This document shows positions 1-8,674 of a DNA stretch of 64,000 nucleotides, in pieces. The stretch is from Lysinibacillus fusiformis (GTDB lineage: Bacteria; Bacillota; Bacilli; Bacillales_A; Planococcaceae): NCBI GenBank assembly GCA_030027265.1, contig JASENG010000016.1:21910-85909 (forward strand), given 5' to 3'. Position 1 is the first letter of the stretch, and each line of letters opens with the position of its first letter. The notes under the pieces were generated by a model. The model searched no databases and was not told where the DNA came from. It saw only the letters and a program-made list of their open reading frames with translations. Position numbers and translations under genes: made by a program.

Positions 1-1
1 G

Positions 2-256
2 ATGGGTGTATTACCACTTCAATACTTACCAGGTGAAAGCGCTGATACATTAGGATTAACTGGTAAAGAAGAAATCTCAGTAAACCTTACTGATGATGTA
101 AAACCTCGTGATATCTTAACTGTAACAGCTAAAGCTGAAGACGGAACTGTAAAAGAATTCCAAGCTCTTGCTCGTTTTGACTCAGAAGTAGAAGTAGACT
201 ACTACCGTCATGGTGGTATCCTGCAAATGGTTCTTCGTCAAAAAGCTGCTGAATAA
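2..256 (+). CDS. acnA: Aconitate hydratase, C-terminal end (5' part outside window)
   Basis: This is the last 84 residues of a larger protein that begins upstream of the window; the ATG at 2 is an internal Met. The residues match the C-terminal swivel domain of bacterial aconitase A/CitB, with the typical segments [18 protein letters not shown], a PRD turn, [20 protein letters not shown] and a short charged tail. The enzyme interconverts citrate and isocitrate in the TCA cycle using a [4Fe-4S] cluster; the cluster cysteines lie in the part not seen here. In Bacillus the same protein binds RNA under iron limitation. A strong terminator follows 17 bp after the stop. The family call is firm. Confidence 0.95.
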   Translation: MGVLPLQYLPGESADTLGLTGKEEISVNLTDDVKPRDILTVTAKAEDGTVKEFQALARFDSEVEVDYYRHGGILQMVLRQKAAE

Positions 257-272
257 TCCTTTATAAAAAAAT

Positions 273-308
273 AAACCGATAAGTTCATTAGAACTTATCG
301 GTTTTTTG
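273..308 (+). terminator. Rho-independent terminator of aconitase gene
   Basis: A perfect 14-bp stem (273-286 with 291-304) closes a 4-nt loop and runs directly into a T-run. It lies just after the aconitase stop codon. Confidence 0.92.
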
Positions 309-509
309 TATGCATTCATAGTTAATATCTGATAATTTTTGTATTTTCGTGCTTTTCTACCATTAATCTATCTAATTTATAAAAATATTATAAATTTTAA
401 CATCAATTTACAGAAATTTAATAGATTTTTACTTTCATATAGTTTAAAATGTAATAAAATTATATCATTTCATAATTTTAAAAATTATTTTCTTGGAGGG
501 TTTATTTGA

Positions 510-2714
510 ATGAAATTTTCAAAAAGTAGCAAGATCTTTTTAGCGTCTGCAACAACTGCAGCATTAGCTTCGTCAGTATTGGTAGTTACTCCGCAACAAA
601 CACAAGCTGCTGGTTCTTTCTCAGATGTTTCTTCTTCCGATTCCCATTATGAAGCTATTTTAAAATTAGCAGATTTAGGTATTATTAACGGTTTCCCAGA
701 TGGTACATACAAATCGCATAGTGATATTACTCGTGGACAAGTTGCTACAATTCTAGCAAATATTCTTAACCTAGATACAAAAAATGCAAAGGATCCAGGA
801 TTTACGGATCTAAAAAAATCAAATGATCATTATGGTGCAATTGCTGCTTTAAAAGAAGCGAAAATTATTAATGGTTATGAAGATAATACTTTCAAATCAA
901 GCGAAAAAATCTCTCGTGTTCACTTAGCGGTAATGATCGCAAACGCTTTGAAAATTCATCCAAAGGATAAAGAATCATTACCATTCACTGATGTAACATT
1001 ATATGACGAAGAAATTAAAGCACTTTTTGATTACGGCATTACAGTAGGGACTACTGCAACTACATTTGATCCTTCTAAAAATGTAACACGTGGACAAGCA
1101 GCTTCTTTCTTATATCGTGCGCTAAATGTGTATGATTCTACATTTACTTTATCGATCATGCATAGCAACGACACACATAGTGCAGTTGAAATGGCTCCAA
1201 AACGTGCTACTGCTGTAAAAGAAATTCGTTCTGCAAATCCAGATGCTTTATTGCTGGATGCTGGGGATGCTAATACTGGAACTCTTTACTACAATGAGTT
1301 TAAAGGTCAAGCAGATGTAGCATTTATGAACTATATGAAATATGATGCCATGACATTTGGTAATCATGAATTCGATGCAGGTTCAACACCGGAGGGCCAT
1401 AAAGCTTTGGTTGACTTTATCAATTCGGCTGATTTCCCATTTGTAACTTCAAATGTTGATTTCTCAGCGGATGAGAAATTTAAAGGATTATTTACGGATT
1501 TAATTTCCAGCGAACCGGAAAACGGTAAAATTTATAACGGAATTATCAAAGAAGTTAATGGTGAAAAAATCGGTATTTTTGGTTTAACAACTGCTGAGAC
1601 TGCTGATATTTCATCTCCTGGTAGTGTGACTTTCAAAAATTATATTGAAGAAGCAGAAAAAGCGGTAAAAGCCTTCGAAGATTTAGGAGTAGATAAAATT
1701 ATTGCTCTGTCTCACTTAGGTTTCGACGATAATCCTGCAATAGATAATGATATCATTTTAGCTGAATCTGTTGATGGAATTGACGTAATTGTTGGTGGTC
1801 ACTCTCATACACAACTTAACGAACCATATTTAGTGGATACAAATACTAAAGGTGAAGCGAAAGAAACTACTTTAATTGTTCAAGCTGCTAATGCAAGCAA
1901 CTACTTAGGAACTCTGGATGTAGCATTTGACGATAAAGGAGTGGTTGTTAGCTACAACGGGGAATTATTGAACCTGGGCAAGTATGCTGATGATCAAGAA
2001 GCGCTTAAATTACTAGAGCCATATAAGAAACAAGTTGATAAAGTTGGCGGTGCTGAAATCAACGCGACAACAGACGCAGCTTTAACGTCGCCGCGTGTTT
2101 CTGATGAAGGAAATACTGAACAGCTAAGTGTTCGTAAAAACGAGACTGCTCTTGGTAACTTAATTACTGATGGAATGGTTGATAAAGCTAGAAGCTTTAC
2201 TGGTAAAGATGTAATCATGGCTGTACAAAACGGCGGTGGTATCCGTGCTTCAATCGATGAAGGACCGATCACAGTTGCTGAAGTAATTAAAGTACTTCCA
2301 TTTGCAAACACTCTTGCAGTAATGGATGTAACTGGTGCTGAGCTAAAAGCAACATTCGAAACAAGTGTTGGGGTTTATCCAGGTGAAAATGGCGGATTCT
2401 TGCATGTATCCAAAGGAGTAAAAGTTCAATTTGACTCTTCAAAACCAGCTGGAGAGCGTATTGTAAGCATTACTTACACGGATGCTCAAGGCAAAGAAGT
2501 AGAACTTGATGACACTACAACATACACAATCGCGACAAATGCATTCACTGCAAAAGGTGGGGATGGCTTTGATGTTCTTGCAAAAGCTTATGCAGAGGGC
2601 CGTGTAACTGACTTAGGATTATCAGATTGGGAAAACTTCAAAGAACATTTAGAATCAATCGGTACAATCACACCAGCAACTGAAGGTCGTATTGTAGACG
2701 TAGCAAAAAAATAG
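510..2714 (+). CDS. SLH-anchored cell-surface 5'-nucleotidase (UshA/YfkN-like)
   Basis: A 734-residue exported protein. Residues 1-34 are a Sec signal peptide ending near TQAA. Three S-layer homology domains follow (about 35-95, 96-155 and 157-208), with FSDV and ITRGQ/VTRGQ signatures that bind pyruvylated secondary cell-wall polymer. A calcineurin-like metallophosphoesterase domain starts near 212 (SNDTH at ~217, DAGDAN, GNHEFD at ~284, GGHSHT at ~429), followed by the 5'-nucleotidase C-terminal substrate domain (NGGGIR, GGDGFD). It probably dephosphorylates extracellular nucleotides at the cell surface to salvage nucleosides and phosphate. The ATG has the Shine-Dalgarno site TTGGAGGG at 494-500. 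It is monocistronic, with terminators on both sides. Domain calls are firm; substrate range is inferred. Confidence 0.93.
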   Translation: MKFSKSSKIFLASATTAALASSVLVVTPQQTQAAGSFSDVSSSDSHYEAILKLADLGIINGFPDGTYKSHSDITRGQVATILANILNLDTKNAKDPGFTDLKKSNDHYGAIAALKEAKIINGYEDNTFKSSEKISRVHLAVMIANALKIHPKDKESLPFTDVTLYDEEIKALFDYGITVGTTATTFDPSKNVTRGQAASFLYRALNVYDSTFTLSIMHSNDTHSAVEMAPKRATAVKEIRSANPDALLLDAGDANTGTLYYNEFKGQADVAFMNYMKYDAMTFGNHEFDAGSTPEGHKALVDFINSADFPFVTSNVDFSADEKFKGLFTDLISSEPENGKIYNGIIKEVNGEKIGIFGLTTAETADISSPGSVTFKNYIEEAEKAVKAFEDLGVDKIIALSHLGFDDNPAIDNDIILAESVDGIDVIVGGHSHTQLNEPYLVDTNTKGEAKETTLIVQAANASNYLGTLDVAFDDKGVVVSYNGELLNLGKYADDQEALKLLEPYKKQVDKVGGAEINATTDAALTSPRVSDEGNTEQLSVRKNETALGNLITDGMVDKARSFTGKDVIMAVQNGGGIRASIDEGPITVAEVIKVLPFANTLAVMDVTGAELKATFETSVGVYPGENGGFLHVSKGVKVQFDSSKPAGERIVSITYTDAQGKEVELDDTTTYTIATNAFTAKGGDGFDVLAKAYAEGRVTDLGLSDWENFKEHLESIGTITPATEGRIVDVAKK

Positions 2715-2728
2715 ATCTTGCCAAAAGA

Positions 2729-2764
2729 CCCGATTTACAATGATTTGTAAATCGGGCTTTTTTC
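2729..2764 (+). terminator. Terminator after surface nucleotidase
   Basis: A 12-bp stem (2729-2740 with 2745-2756) with a 4-nt loop is followed by a T-rich run. Confidence 0.9.
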
Positions 2765-2920
2765 AATTTCTATTAAATGATTAAATTAAATATTATGAAT
2801 AGTTTTTAGCAATCTTTGATGAAATTTACATCCTATTAAAATTTTAGTTGAAATACATAAGAACAATTAATAAAATAGTAGATACATAATGTATTATTCT
2901 AAATAATTATAGGAGGACTA

Positions 2921-3193
2921 ATGGATAATAGATATAGCATTTTAGCGAAGTTTCGTGAGGGGCATTATTTCTACTTAAACTTCAATAATCCTAAAATCTT
3001 AGATTGTTTAGAACAAGTTCCTCCACCGCAAGGTTTGTTGGCACTTGCAAGCTGGCCGATAGATAAACATGCAGAGATCGAATTTTTTGTTGAATTAATC
3101 AATGGGAATATTAAATATTATCATTTAAAAGATCGTCGTACAAAGGTTATGAAAACCATTCATCTCGACAAAACAGAGCTGGACAATAATTAA
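2921..3193 (+). CDS. Hypothetical small protein (90 aa)
   Basis: A real-looking small gene: AGGAGG lies a few bases upstream of the ATG and a terminator follows. The 90-residue product is soluble and rich in aromatic residues (GHYFYLNF, ELINGNIKYYHLKDRR), with no signal peptide, membrane segment or recognised motif. The sequence reads like a small mixed alpha/beta domain. It stands alone between the nucleotidase and a convergent two-gene operon, so context does not help. No function is assigned. Confidence 0.75.
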   Translation: MDNRYSILAKFREGHYFYLNFNNPKILDCLEQVPPPQGLLALASWPIDKHAEIEFFVELINGNIKYYHLKDRRTKVMKTIHLDKTELDNN

Positions 3194-3226
3194 TGAATAC
3201 TGTCAAAATGTAGTTAAACATAAAAG

Positions 3227-3262
3227 GAGTTATCACACGCTTGTGATAACTCTCTTTTTTTA
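3227..3262 (+). terminator. Terminator between convergent genes
   Basis: An 11-bp stem (3227-3237 with 3242-3252) is followed by a T-run. It sits directly at the 3' end of the convergent minus-strand gene. The opposite strand has only a weak T-run, so it mainly serves the plus strand. Confidence 0.85.
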
Positions 3263-3553
3263 CCATTCAATTTTTGCGACAATGCCTTCATCATCGTGAA
3301 GTTCCAGCATGATTCTTGCAGAGATGGAATCTCGATTTAATTTTTCATCAAGATATAATCGGATAGCTGTTATAAAGTTTACAGTATTATAAAAATCCAT
3401 TTGTCCATTTACATAAGCCTCAGCAGTATAACCCGCTGCATCATCATACTTTAACTCCACTTCAACATCAGTTGGCTCTACATGTTTAAATTTAGCGTGG
3501 AAATAACATAAGGCATTAATGACTTCTTGTTCTAATAATGTTATTTTTTCCAA
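3260..3553 (-). CDS. YxcD-like (DUF2653) small protein
   Basis: A 97-residue acidic protein with the pattern LLEQEVINALCYF, VELKYDD.AGYTAEA and AIRLYLDEKL. This resembles the Bacillus YxcD/DUF2653 family of unknown function in both sequence and length. It overlaps the upstream gene by 13 bp (ATG inside the 3' end of the membrane-protein gene), so the two are probably co-translated. The family assignment is from memory of YxcD and was not searched. No catalytic motif is visible. Confidence 0.8.
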   Translation of the reverse strand: MEKITLLEQEVINALCYFHAKFKHVEPTDVEVELKYDDAAGYTAEAYVNGQMDFYNTVNFITAIRLYLDEKLNRDSISARIMLELHDDEGIVAKIEW

Positions 3554-4002
3554 CTGTTCGTTGCCTCTTTGTTATTCTTGCGTTTCATCATTTGATAAAT
3601 CTTTATACAAATGAATACGATAAAAATAATCGCTGCAGCATTAATCATAAACCCTAATAAGTTACCAATCAGCCCCATATCTGAGAATAGACTTCCAAAT
3701 AATAATCCGGCTAGTCCACCAATAAACAAGCCTTTCATTAGACCTCCGCTAGAAAACCCGCCTTTAGAAGCAGTTGAAGTTGATTTATTTGTTGTTGTCG
3801 ATTTATTTACTGTTGAATTGGAACCAGAATCATTATTTTGAATATTTTTATTCGTTGATCCAGGATTTGTGTTATAGCTTTTTTTACCAGATTTGTACGA
3901 TTTTGCTTCAGCAGTTTGTACATGGTCCATAAAAGGAATAACTGTACCAACACTTGAGAATGCTAAAGTGATGGCAATTAAAATTGCAGAAAGTTTTTTC
4001 AT
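3541..4002 (-). CDS. Secreted/membrane protein with Ser/Thr/Asn-rich linker (Tim44-like annotation)
   Basis: 153 residues. A signal peptide (about 1-33, cleavage near AEA) is followed by a low-complexity Lys/Ser/Asn/Thr linker (34-85), a Gly-rich hydrophobic stretch (GGLMKGLFIGGLAGLLFG, with a Gly-zipper pattern) and a second membrane helix near 115-137, ending in a basic tail. Proteins of this layout are often labelled 'Tim44-family predicted lipid-binding transport protein' in Bacillaceae; the true role is unknown. It is first in an operon with the DUF2653 gene, which overlaps it by 13 bp. The pairing of the two genes suggests they work together. Confidence 0.8.
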   Translation of the reverse strand: MKKLSAILIAITLAFSSVGTVIPFMDHVQTAEAKSYKSGKKSYNTNPGSTNKNIQNNDSGSNSTVNKSTTTNKSTSTASKGGFSSGGLMKGLFIGGLAGLLFGSLFSDMGLIGNLLGFMINAAAIIFIVFICIKIYQMMKRKNNKEATNSWKK

Positions 4003-4270
4003 TACTATGTATCCTCCATCCTAATTAAACACAATTCTAATTGTGTTAAGACTTTATAATTATACCAAAATATAAATAAATTAAAAAATATTTGCTATTG
4101 AAAAATAATTTAGATAGAAATAATCGACTTATTTTGAGATATTTAAAAGATTTTTATACAAAGCTAAATGGGGAATTACTAGTAAATCTTCCATTTTTAC
4201 AAATGAAAAAGTATGATAGAAATGAATAACTTATTTAGCTCTGCGAAAAATTGAAAGGAATGAGAAGTAC

Positions 4271-4534
4271 TTGAATGATAAACGTTTTAAAATTGCAAAT
4301 CGTGAAGCAAGAATTGGTGTAGTACTAGTCGTCATTAATTTTGCCATTTGGTACGGATTTGCTTATGGATTGGGTAATGGTGACCCAAGTGAATATGAAT
4401 ATATTTTGGGCTTCCCAGCTTGGTTTTTCTATAGCTGTATTGCAGGGACCATTTTTATGATCATCCTTATTTGGGTAGCTATCAAAGTATTTTTCAAAGA
4501 CGTCTCTTTCCAGGATGGGGAGGATGAAAAATGA
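4271..4534 (+). CDS. YhdT/DUF997 small membrane protein, partner of pantothenate symporter
   Basis: 87 residues with two membrane helices (about 15-35 and 50-72) and the conserved DP.EY..ILGFPAWFF segment between them. This is typical of the YhdT/DUF997 family, encoded immediately upstream of the sodium/pantothenate symporter. The start is TTG at 4271, with GAAAGGAATGAG upstream; no in-frame ATG is available. Its stop overlaps the panF start by 4 bp (ATGA), so translation is coupled. It is probably an accessory subunit of PanF, by context. Confidence 0.9.
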   Translation: MNDKRFKIANREARIGVVLVVINFAIWYGFAYGLGNGDPSEYEYILGFPAWFFYSCIAGTIFMIILIWVAIKVFFKDVSFQDGEDEK

Positions 4535-5979
4535 TACATTGGCAAGTAATTATCCCTTTATTCGTCTTTTTAGTCATCATATTCATCATAGGATTTTGGG
4601 CGAATCGACATGTGCGGAATTCAAATTCTTTCTTGCAAGAATATTTTTTAGGCGGCCGTGAGATGGGAGGCTTTCTTCTAGCTATGACAATGATGGCTAC
4701 TTATGGAAGCGCATCAAGTTTTATAGGCGGTCCAGGGGTTTCGTATAATTTAGGGCTAGGATGGGTGCTGCTTGCCATGGCTCAGCTGCCAGCCGGTTAT
4801 TTTGTTCTGATGATACTTGGTAAGAAATTTGCAATAATCTCCCGCCGTTATGAAGCAATCACTTTAATCGACTTCCTGAAAAAACGATATGACAGCAATG
4901 TTGTGGTATTTATTTCAGCATTAAGTATTATTGTTTTCCTATTTGCTTCTATGACAGCTCAATGGGTCGGAGGAGCACGCCTGATCGAGTCGCTGACAGG
5001 ATTGAATTACATTGTAGCCTTACTTATTTTTGCAGTAACGGTTCTTGTTTATGTAATCATTGGCGGTTTCCGTGCGGTTGCGTTAACTGATGCTTTACAA
5101 GGGACGATTATGATTATTGGTACGGTCATATTATTGATTGGAACCATTTTAGCAGGTGGGGGAATTGATAATATTATGGGCTCCCTGCTAAATGAAAATC
5201 CTCAGATGCTGACACCATTTGGGTCGGATGGTTCTTTAACGCCTTTATATGTGTCTACCTTCTGGATTTTAATAGGACTTGGAGTTATCGGTTTACCTCA
5301 AATTGCTGTCCGTGCTATGAGCTATAAAGATTCCAACAGCTTACATAAAGCGATTCTTATTGGAACGGTAGGAATCGGTACAATTATGTTTGGAATGCAT
5401 CTAATCGGCGTGTTAGCCCGTCCTGTCATGCCGGGAATCGAGATTGCGGATAAAGTAATGCCAACATTGACTTTAGAAGTATTGCCGCCAGTTCTGGCCG
5501 GCATTGTTCTTGCAGCTCCAATGGCCGCGATCATGTCCACTGTCAATGCACTATTGATGCTTGTCAGCTCAACTGTAGTAAAGGATGTTTACCTGAATTT
5601 CATTAATCCTGAAGCGACAGATAAGCAAATTAAAAATCGAAGCTTCTGGGTCACAACGATCATAGGACTAGCGGTTGTGCTGCTTTCTTTAAGCCCGCCA
5701 GATCTATTGATTATGCTTAATCTCTTTGCATTTGGCGGTCTGGAATCAGCCTTTTTATGGGCAGTTGTCTTTGGTCTGTATTGGAGTAAAGCAAATAAAT
5801 ACGGTGCCATTTCTTCGATGATTGTAGGTTTAGTTTTATATATTGCGATTTACCAATTGGCTCCTAATGTCTTTGGGATGCATTCAGTAACAATCCCTGT
5901 CCTAGCATCCTTGGTTACATTTGTCAGTGTAAGTTTAGCTACACAGCACAAAACAGCATTAAATAATACAAACTTATAA
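4531..5979 (+). CDS. panF: Sodium/pantothenate symporter
   Basis: A 482-residue SSF-family transporter with about 13 membrane segments. The signature regions FLGGREMGGF, TYGSASSFIGGPG, GKKFAIISRRYEAIT and the long LAAPMAAIMSTVNA segment closely follow the PanF branch, and the length matches Escherichia coli PanF (483). It imports pantothenate, the coenzyme A precursor, with Na+. It is translationally coupled to the YhdT-like gene. No clear terminator follows. Confidence 0.92.
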   Translation: MIHWQVIIPLFVFLVIIFIIGFWANRHVRNSNSFLQEYFLGGREMGGFLLAMTMMATYGSASSFIGGPGVSYNLGLGWVLLAMAQLPAGYFVLMILGKKFAIISRRYEAITLIDFLKKRYDSNVVVFISALSIIVFLFASMTAQWVGGARLIESLTGLNYIVALLIFAVTVLVYVIIGGFRAVALTDALQGTIMIIGTVILLIGTILAGGGIDNIMGSLLNENPQMLTPFGSDGSLTPLYVSTFWILIGLGVIGLPQIAVRAMSYKDSNSLHKAILIGTVGIGTIMFGMHLIGVLARPVMPGIEIADKVMPTLTLEVLPPVLAGIVLAAPMAAIMSTVNALLMLVSSTVVKDVYLNFINPEATDKQIKNRSFWVTTIIGLAVVLLSLSPPDLLIMLNLFAFGGLESAFLWAVVFGLYWSKANKYGAISSMIVGLVLYIAIYQLAPNVFGMHSVTIPVLASLVTFVSVSLATQHKTALNNTNL

Positions 5980-6096
5980 GTATAAATTAAATATTTAGTT
6001 TTCTTGGAAGATATGTTAAGGTCTTAAGTAATACAGTTGGGACTTTCTTAAATGAAATGATCCGTAATAAAAGTAGGAGAAAGGGGTCGTTTCAAA

Positions 6097-6678
6097 ATGG
6101 CAAAAGATATCAAAGCTCAATATAATGGAATAATTTTATTAACAGGATATCTGCAAAGAGTGTTTGTGTCTGAAACAATTTTAGAACGTACTGGTGAACC
6201 TTTTGATCAAAAGCGTTATGACATAGCAAAAGTGCTATTGGATGATGCTTACACAATTATCCCGGTAATAGAAGAAACAAAAACTGTAACGAATGAACAA
6301 AAAAAGCAGCTGGAGCTTATAGCTGAGCAAGCTGAAAAGTTAATGCAGACATATTTTAAAGAGCTGCCCCTAACTATTAAAGAGAAGCTTGCGATTGTTG
6401 GATCTTCATTATACGCAGAGCAGCATGTAAATGCAGGAATCGTGCGCCTAGGGGAAAAATTTGATATCGCTGTAAATAAAGACTTTCACCAGCGTGTGAA
6501 GTTCTATGAAGAACGTACGAAAATGATTGATTATCTAGTATTCACGTTCAATCAAAACGAAATGCCGGATGAACAATTTATGATACCGATCGAGTCCTGG
6601 TTTAATGATGTCATGAGAAATAAGGATTTTATTTTGGGTGATTTTAAACAGATCGGACAATTGTTGGAGTTTTCCTAA
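6097..6678 (+). CDS. Hypothetical protein (193 aa, mostly helical)
   Basis: A cytoplasmic, helix-rich protein of 193 residues with no signal peptide, membrane segment or recognised motif. The start has AGGAGAAAGGGG upstream of the ATG, and a strong bidirectional terminator follows. It is monocistronic. Segments such as VLLDDAYTIIPVIEE and ERTKMIDYLVFTFNQNEMPDE are amphipathic. I do not recognise the family and assign no function. Confidence 0.8.
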   Translation: MAKDIKAQYNGIILLTGYLQRVFVSETILERTGEPFDQKRYDIAKVLLDDAYTIIPVIEETKTVTNEQKKQLELIAEQAEKLMQTYFKELPLTIKEKLAIVGSSLYAEQHVNAGIVRLGEKFDIAVNKDFHQRVKFYEERTKMIDYLVFTFNQNEMPDEQFMIPIESWFNDVMRNKDFILGDFKQIGQLLEFS

Positions 6679-6682
6679 AAGA

Positions 6683-6726
6683 AAAAGCTGATTGAAGGAG
6701 CATTCACTCCCAATCAGCTTTTTATT
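6683..6726. terminator. Bidirectional terminator
   Basis: A 12-bp outer stem (6683-6694 with 6711-6722) encloses a 4-bp inner GGAG/CTCC stem, with A-run and T-run on the two sides. It separates the convergent genes ending at 6678 and 6725. Confidence 0.88.
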
Positions 6727-7099
6727 ATTCGTAAAAGACTTTATCGATATTATATTTAGCACGAAGAGTATTGATGGCGTATGTTTCGTAAATTTCACGT
6801 TCCATTGGATCTTCAACTTCATAAACTTCGATTTTATAGATTTCGTCACGGTATTTTTTCATTGGAGAAACATTGTCCTCGAAGTGTTTTTTAATACGTT
6901 GACGAATTTTGCGTGCTTTCCCTACAAACAACACTTGATTTGCTTTGTTATAGAAAAGGAAAAAGCCGCCTTTATCACGCGTAATTTTATGGAAATCAAT
7001 AAACCCGTGGAAAGGGGTAATCGGCACATCGCCGTCCTTTAATACTTGCTCGCGTTGATAGATAACCAAATCTGGTTTTGGTAATTCAATTTTAATCAA
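6725..7099 (-). CDS. GIY-YIG nuclease superfamily protein (YurQ-like)
   Basis: 124 residues containing a UvrC-N-terminal type GIY-YIG fold: FFLFYN...VLFVGKARKIRQRIKKHF near residues 48-75, where the two motif halves read LFY and FVG and are followed by the Arg-rich helix. The Glu near 104 (MEREIYETYAIN) corresponds to the metal-binding position. Length and layout match Bacillus YurQ, a stand-alone UvrC-like domain of unknown role. The tyrosines of the canonical motif are partly replaced by Phe, so nuclease activity is uncertain. Confidence 0.82.
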   Translation of the reverse strand: MIKIELPKPDLVIYQREQVLKDGDVPITPFHGFIDFHKITRDKGGFFLFYNKANQVLFVGKARKIRQRIKKHFEDNVSPMKKYRDEIYKIEVYEVEDPMEREIYETYAINTLRAKYNIDKVFYE

Positions 7100-7331
7100 A
7101 ATAGTTCACGTCCTTCATATGAATAGAGTTCCATGCTACCATAAATACCAATGAATTGCTATAAAGGAAACGATAATCAGCGGTTTTTCATCACTATTAT
7201 TATTGACAAGTTAAATAAAGGTTATAAACAATGAAGCAAAAAAAACAGAGCTTCTAAAAAGTAGCTCTGAAGAAAAATAGCGGTGGGAAGGAAGTAATAG
7301 AATGTGTGCTCATTTTTTAATCCATTTTATA

Positions 7332-7796
7332 CTAGCGCAATACTTTTTGTGGCAGTACGAAAGAAAGAGCTGCTGTTAAAGCTACTAACCCTATGAATGT
7401 CCAAGTATTAAAAAATAGATTATTGGAAAACTGATTTATTAAACCTACTTCCATGTATGGATGATGATCATTAATATATATTTTCAAATTAATGGCCGAC
7501 CAAATCATTCTAGTAAAAGTAAATACTGAAAGTACGCTGTAAATGGTAAATAATATCAATTTAATTTTGTTAGTTTGTCTAGCATGAAAAGAGTTTAGCA
7601 TGAATAATAGAGAAACAAAAAAGTACAAAATAAAAATACCGCCAGTGTACATGAAAAAGAGCGCGGGATTTCCATTCCCCCCTCCATATTGGCCACCTGA
7701 AGGGTCGAAGCTGGCAGTTAAAGAATTTATAAAAGAAAATGTCCAAATCGTTATAATGCCACTTATCAAAGAGGTTATGTAAAATATAAATCTCAA
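7332..7796 (-). CDS. Hypothetical four-helix membrane protein
   Basis: 154 residues with four hydrophobic helices (about 3-22, 45-66, 80-100 and 130-150) and a Gly/Pro/Asn-rich extracytoplasmic loop after the first. The only in-frame start is TTG at 7796, with AAGGAG about 11 bp upstream. A GTG at 7806 opens another frame and sits too close to the Shine-Dalgarno site. No family is recognised. It is monocistronic between the GIY-YIG gene and a divergent thioesterase gene. Confidence 0.7.
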   Translation of the reverse strand: MRFIFYITSLISGIITIWTFSFINSLTASFDPSGGQYGGGNGNPALFFMYTGGIFILYFFVSLLFMLNSFHARQTNKIKLILFTIYSVLSVFTFTRMIWSAINLKIYINDHHPYMEVGLINQFSNNLFFNTWTFIGLVALTAALSFVLPQKVLR

Positions 7797-7989
7797 ACCT
7801 TTTCACACTCCTTATTTCAGACGGCTACTATTGGTAATAATACAGTAAATTAGATTATTATGGCAATAATTTTTATGGATAAAGAATAAAAGCCATCCAT
7901 TAGTGGCTAAGGCATAGCAAATTACTTTATTCAATCTATTGAATAATAGAATTGAAATTTTCCAAGCCAAACTTCTTCGGATCAAAATT

Positions 7990-8019
7990 CCGACAAATCA
8001 ACTTTTCTTAAGTTATAAT
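7990..8019 (+). promoter_or_regulatory. Sigma-A-like promoter of the thioesterase gene
   Basis: A perfect TATAAT at 8014-8019 lies 18 bp after a CCGACA -35-like hexamer at 7990-7995. It is inside the longest open frame, which argues that the coding sequence begins at 8038 and not further upstream. Confidence 0.55.
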
Positions 8020-8037
8020 TGTAGCGAGGTGATAGAA

Positions 8038-8457
8038 ATGTTTGTTAGTGAAAAACAAATTGAAATTCGATATGCGGAGACAGATCAGATGGGTGTGGTG
8101 TACCATGCAAATTATTTGGTTTGGATGGAGATTGGCCGTACACAATTAGTGAAGGATGCTGGATTTAACTACGCGGGACTTGAAGAACTCGGGTATATAT
8201 CACCGGTATTAGATCTATCGATTCAATATAAAAAGGCAATGCGTTATGGACAAGTTGCCACTGTGAAAACTTGGGTAGAGTCCCATTCGAAATTGAAAAC
8301 GGTTTATGGCTATGAAATTTTACATGAAGATGGTTCGATTGCAGCGACAGCGACTTCATTACATACATTGGTTAAAAAAGAAAGCTTCCGTCCAGTTCCA
8401 TTAAGCAAAATCGATCCAGATTGGGATGCGAAATATTTAGACATAGCCCACAATTAA
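8038..8457 (+). CDS. Acyl-CoA thioesterase, hot-dog fold (YneP/4-hydroxybenzoyl-CoA type)
   Basis: 139 residues. The N-terminal RYAETDQMGVVYHANYLVW block is the 4HBT-family active-site signature, with the Asp and the HANYL helix that bind and hydrolyse the CoA thioester; the hot-dog beta sheet follows. It probably hydrolyses an acyl-CoA in the cytoplasm; the substrate is unknown. The start at ATG 8038 is chosen because GAGGTGA lies 7 bp upstream and the promoter lies inside the upstream extension (the open frame runs back to 7939). A GU-containing hairpin terminator follows. Confidence 0.88.
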   Translation: MFVSEKQIEIRYAETDQMGVVYHANYLVWMEIGRTQLVKDAGFNYAGLEELGYISPVLDLSIQYKKAMRYGQVATVKTWVESHSKLKTVYGYEILHEDGSIAATATSLHTLVKKESFRPVPLSKIDPDWDAKYLDIAHN

Positions 8458-8474
8458 AATTTAGATTCTATTGT

Positions 8475-8503
8475 AGACTGGCATATATCGCTGGTCTTTT
8501 TTT
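8475..8503 (+). terminator. Terminator after thioesterase gene
   Basis: An 8-bp stem with two GU pairs (8475-8482 with 8490-8497) and a T-run. Confidence 0.7.
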
Positions 8504-8631
8504 ATTTAATTGAAAACTGCCCTGATGATGAAAGCATTAAGATTACAGGCACTTAAAGCAATTTCGCAGTTTTAGCAACTTTCAAACTATTATTGTCAAG
8601 CTACCAAGTAGGAAGGAATCTTGATATAATT

Positions 8632-8640
8632 AAGTTTATC
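8632..8640 (+). promoter_or_regulatory. Extended -10 promoter of the helicase operon
   Basis: TGATATAAT (a TGn extension plus a perfect -10) lies 34 bp before the helicase start. The -35 region is weak. Confidence 0.5.
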
Positions 8641-8674
8641 CGTAAAATTTGAAACGAAAGGGAGGGGTGTGGCC

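Noticed and set aside
3611..3841. 76-codon plus-strand frame opposite the membrane-protein gene
   Set aside because: It is the complement of the low-complexity linker and membrane region of the real minus-strand gene.
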